A DNA stretch of 64,000 nt. Origin: Balneolaceae bacterium. GTDB lineage: Bacteria > Bacteroidota > Rhodothermia > Balneolales > Balneolaceae. Of the stretch, positions 63,278-64,000 are shown in pieces. The notes beneath the pieces were generated by a model. That model had not been told where the DNA came from. It ran no database searches and saw nothing but the letters and a program-made list of their open reading frames with translations. Each line of letters opens with the position of its first letter. The stretch's first letter is position 1. Position numbers and translations under genes: made by a program. The stretch lies in assembly GCA_017795005.1 (NCBI GenBank), contig CP051242.1, positions 3,216,119-3,280,118 of the forward strand, written 5' to 3'.

Positions 63278-64000
63278 TCAATAGCCGATCATGTTTAATA
63301 ACTCTTCCCTAACATCGGCATTAATGGAGATGGCCAGAAGTATGGAAACCAAAAGGCCGAACAAGGCATACGAAAGATCTTTAAAAATCATTTTAAGAAC
63401 CTTAGGCATTGGTTTACCCAAATCAAGTTTATCCATAATACTCATTCCCAGTTCCCGACCAGCAAGTAATCCTAGAAATACCCAGGTTGTACTCATAGGC
63501 ACCGTACTTACGGTAAGTTTATATGTAAGCAGGATTGCGTAAATAAAATCGATAATAGTTGCAGAGCGAATATCAGTTACTCGTGATTTCTCGGTAACAA
63601 TCTGCTGAATCTTATCCCCGCGAAGGTAAAATAAAAGTCCTAACCCAAAGAAAATGAATAAGGCGAAAGCAAGAAACTGACCGATATCGAGAGATCTTGG
63701 AAGATAGACAGCTACATTAGCGGCATCCTGCATCACCCAAGCAGCCCAAAGTGAGCCCGAAGTAATCCACTGAATTGGGGTCCAAAATTTTGCCGGCTCA
63801 GTTTTTGAAAATCTTTTCTCAAGTGATTTTGTAACGGCAATCCAGGTAATTAAACCTGCCGCTAAAGCTAATCCATATCCACTTAGACTTTTTCCCAAAA
63901 CGGAAGCTATGGCTTCGGCATCCGTTGCAAAACAACTTAGTAATAAGAATGTTGTAGATACCGGCATTCTCATTCTGGTAAGAATAAGTAAGAACACAGG
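63278..64000 (-). CDS. PiT-like integral membrane protein, 5' end outside the window
   Basis: At least 241 residues of a multi-helix membrane protein open at the window edge; the GTG at 63997 is an internal codon, so the true start lies beyond 64000. Two repeated motifs, MPVSTTFLLLSCF and VPMSTTWVFLGLLAG, echo the P-x-S-T-T loops of PiT phosphate transporters, which consist of two inverted repeats. Helices follow each. The similarity is by eye and the substrate is not assigned; the charged GKSLSGYG loop is also PiT-like. Confidence 0.55.
   Translation of the reverse strand, partial: PVFLLILTRMRMPVSTTFLLLSCFATDAEAIASVLGKSLSGYGLALAAGLITWIAVTKSLEKRFSKTEPAKFWTPIQWITSGSLWAAWVMQDAANVAVYLPRSLDIGQFLAFALFIFFGLGLLFYLRGDKIQQIVTEKSRVTDIRSATIIDFIYAILLTYKLTVSTVPMSTTWVFLGLLAGRELGMSIMDKLDLGKPMPKVLKMIFKDLSYALFGLLVSILLAISINADVREELLNMIGY

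Overview
The window comes from a chromosome of moderately low G+C that most resembles a marine member of Balneolota (the Balneola/Gracilimonas group) or a close relative in the Bacteroidota-Rhodothermota assemblage. The reasons are two secreted proteins ending in a type IX secretion C-terminal domain with the N-Y-P-N-P-F-N-P signature, a fused CcoN-CcoO cytochrome oxidase subunit, a stand-alone lysine 6-aminotransferase, weak use of Shine-Dalgarno sites, and dense inverted-repeat elements between genes. This placement is inferred from gene content, not from a marker-gene tree. No rRNA, tRNA, CRISPR array, insertion sequence or prophage was found.

Layout. 1-7.5 kb: a truncated LytS-type histidine kinase, a TPR/beta-propeller lipoyl-free secreted protein, a lipoprotein esterase, DoxX, an M20 dipeptidase, a GNAT acetyltransferase and a secreted GELHG protein. 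7.7-14.2 kb: lysine 6-aminotransferase, a short-chain dehydrogenase, an AT-rich KAP-like P-loop NTPase that looks acquired, and purL. 14.8-23.8 kb: a complete cbb3 oxidase locus (Rrf2 regulator, ccoI, ccoS, ccoNO, ccoQ, ccoP, a small Cys-rich protein, ccoG, ccoH, a SafE-like protein). 23.8-27.9 kb: two exported Gfo/Idh/MocA oxidoreductases and a double DUF1080 lipoprotein, probably one glycoside-oxidation operon. 28-32.6 kb: a HAD phosphatase, LemA with two TPM proteins, and a methionine gamma-lyase-like enzyme with an Lrp regulator. 32.7-38 kb: FadE-type acyl-CoA dehydrogenase with its TetR regulator, then thioredoxin-like/pdxH/trmB. 38-51.5 kb: housekeeping and metabolic genes (radical SAM, amidohydrolase, NUDIX, pyrG, GDPD, rlmB, ndk, a DUF5939 nucleotide cyclase, mgsA, a beta-lactamase-fold hydrolase, a DUF255 protein). 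51.5-57.4 kb: an ECF sigma factor, its RskA-type anti-sigma factor and a giant eight-CHRD secreted protein. 57.4-64 kb: DUF4412, mnmA, a type IX-secreted CE15-like esterase, DsrE, HNH and a truncated PiT-like membrane protein.

The most interesting signal is a local ECF regulon. The same bipartite promoter (CCAATCC, then 15 nt after the following base, then CGTA) occurs upstream of the sigma gene, upstream of the eight-CHRD gene, and a third time just after the CHRD terminator, where no protein gene follows but a second intrinsic terminator lies about 75 nt downstream. That third copy predicts a sigma-dependent small RNA, similar in logic to the envelope-stress sRNAs of enterobacteria. Other leads are three intergenic elements that share a five-stem architecture although their inner hairpins differ in sequence, a separate family of GTCAT...ATGAC inverted repeats (two of them inside the gaps of the Gfo/Idh-DUF1080 cluster), twin 19-bp operators upstream of the CE15-like esterase, and a small Cys-rich protein inside the cbb3 operon.

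All coordinates of starts and motifs were read by eye. Family assignments rest on recognised motifs and length, not on database searches.
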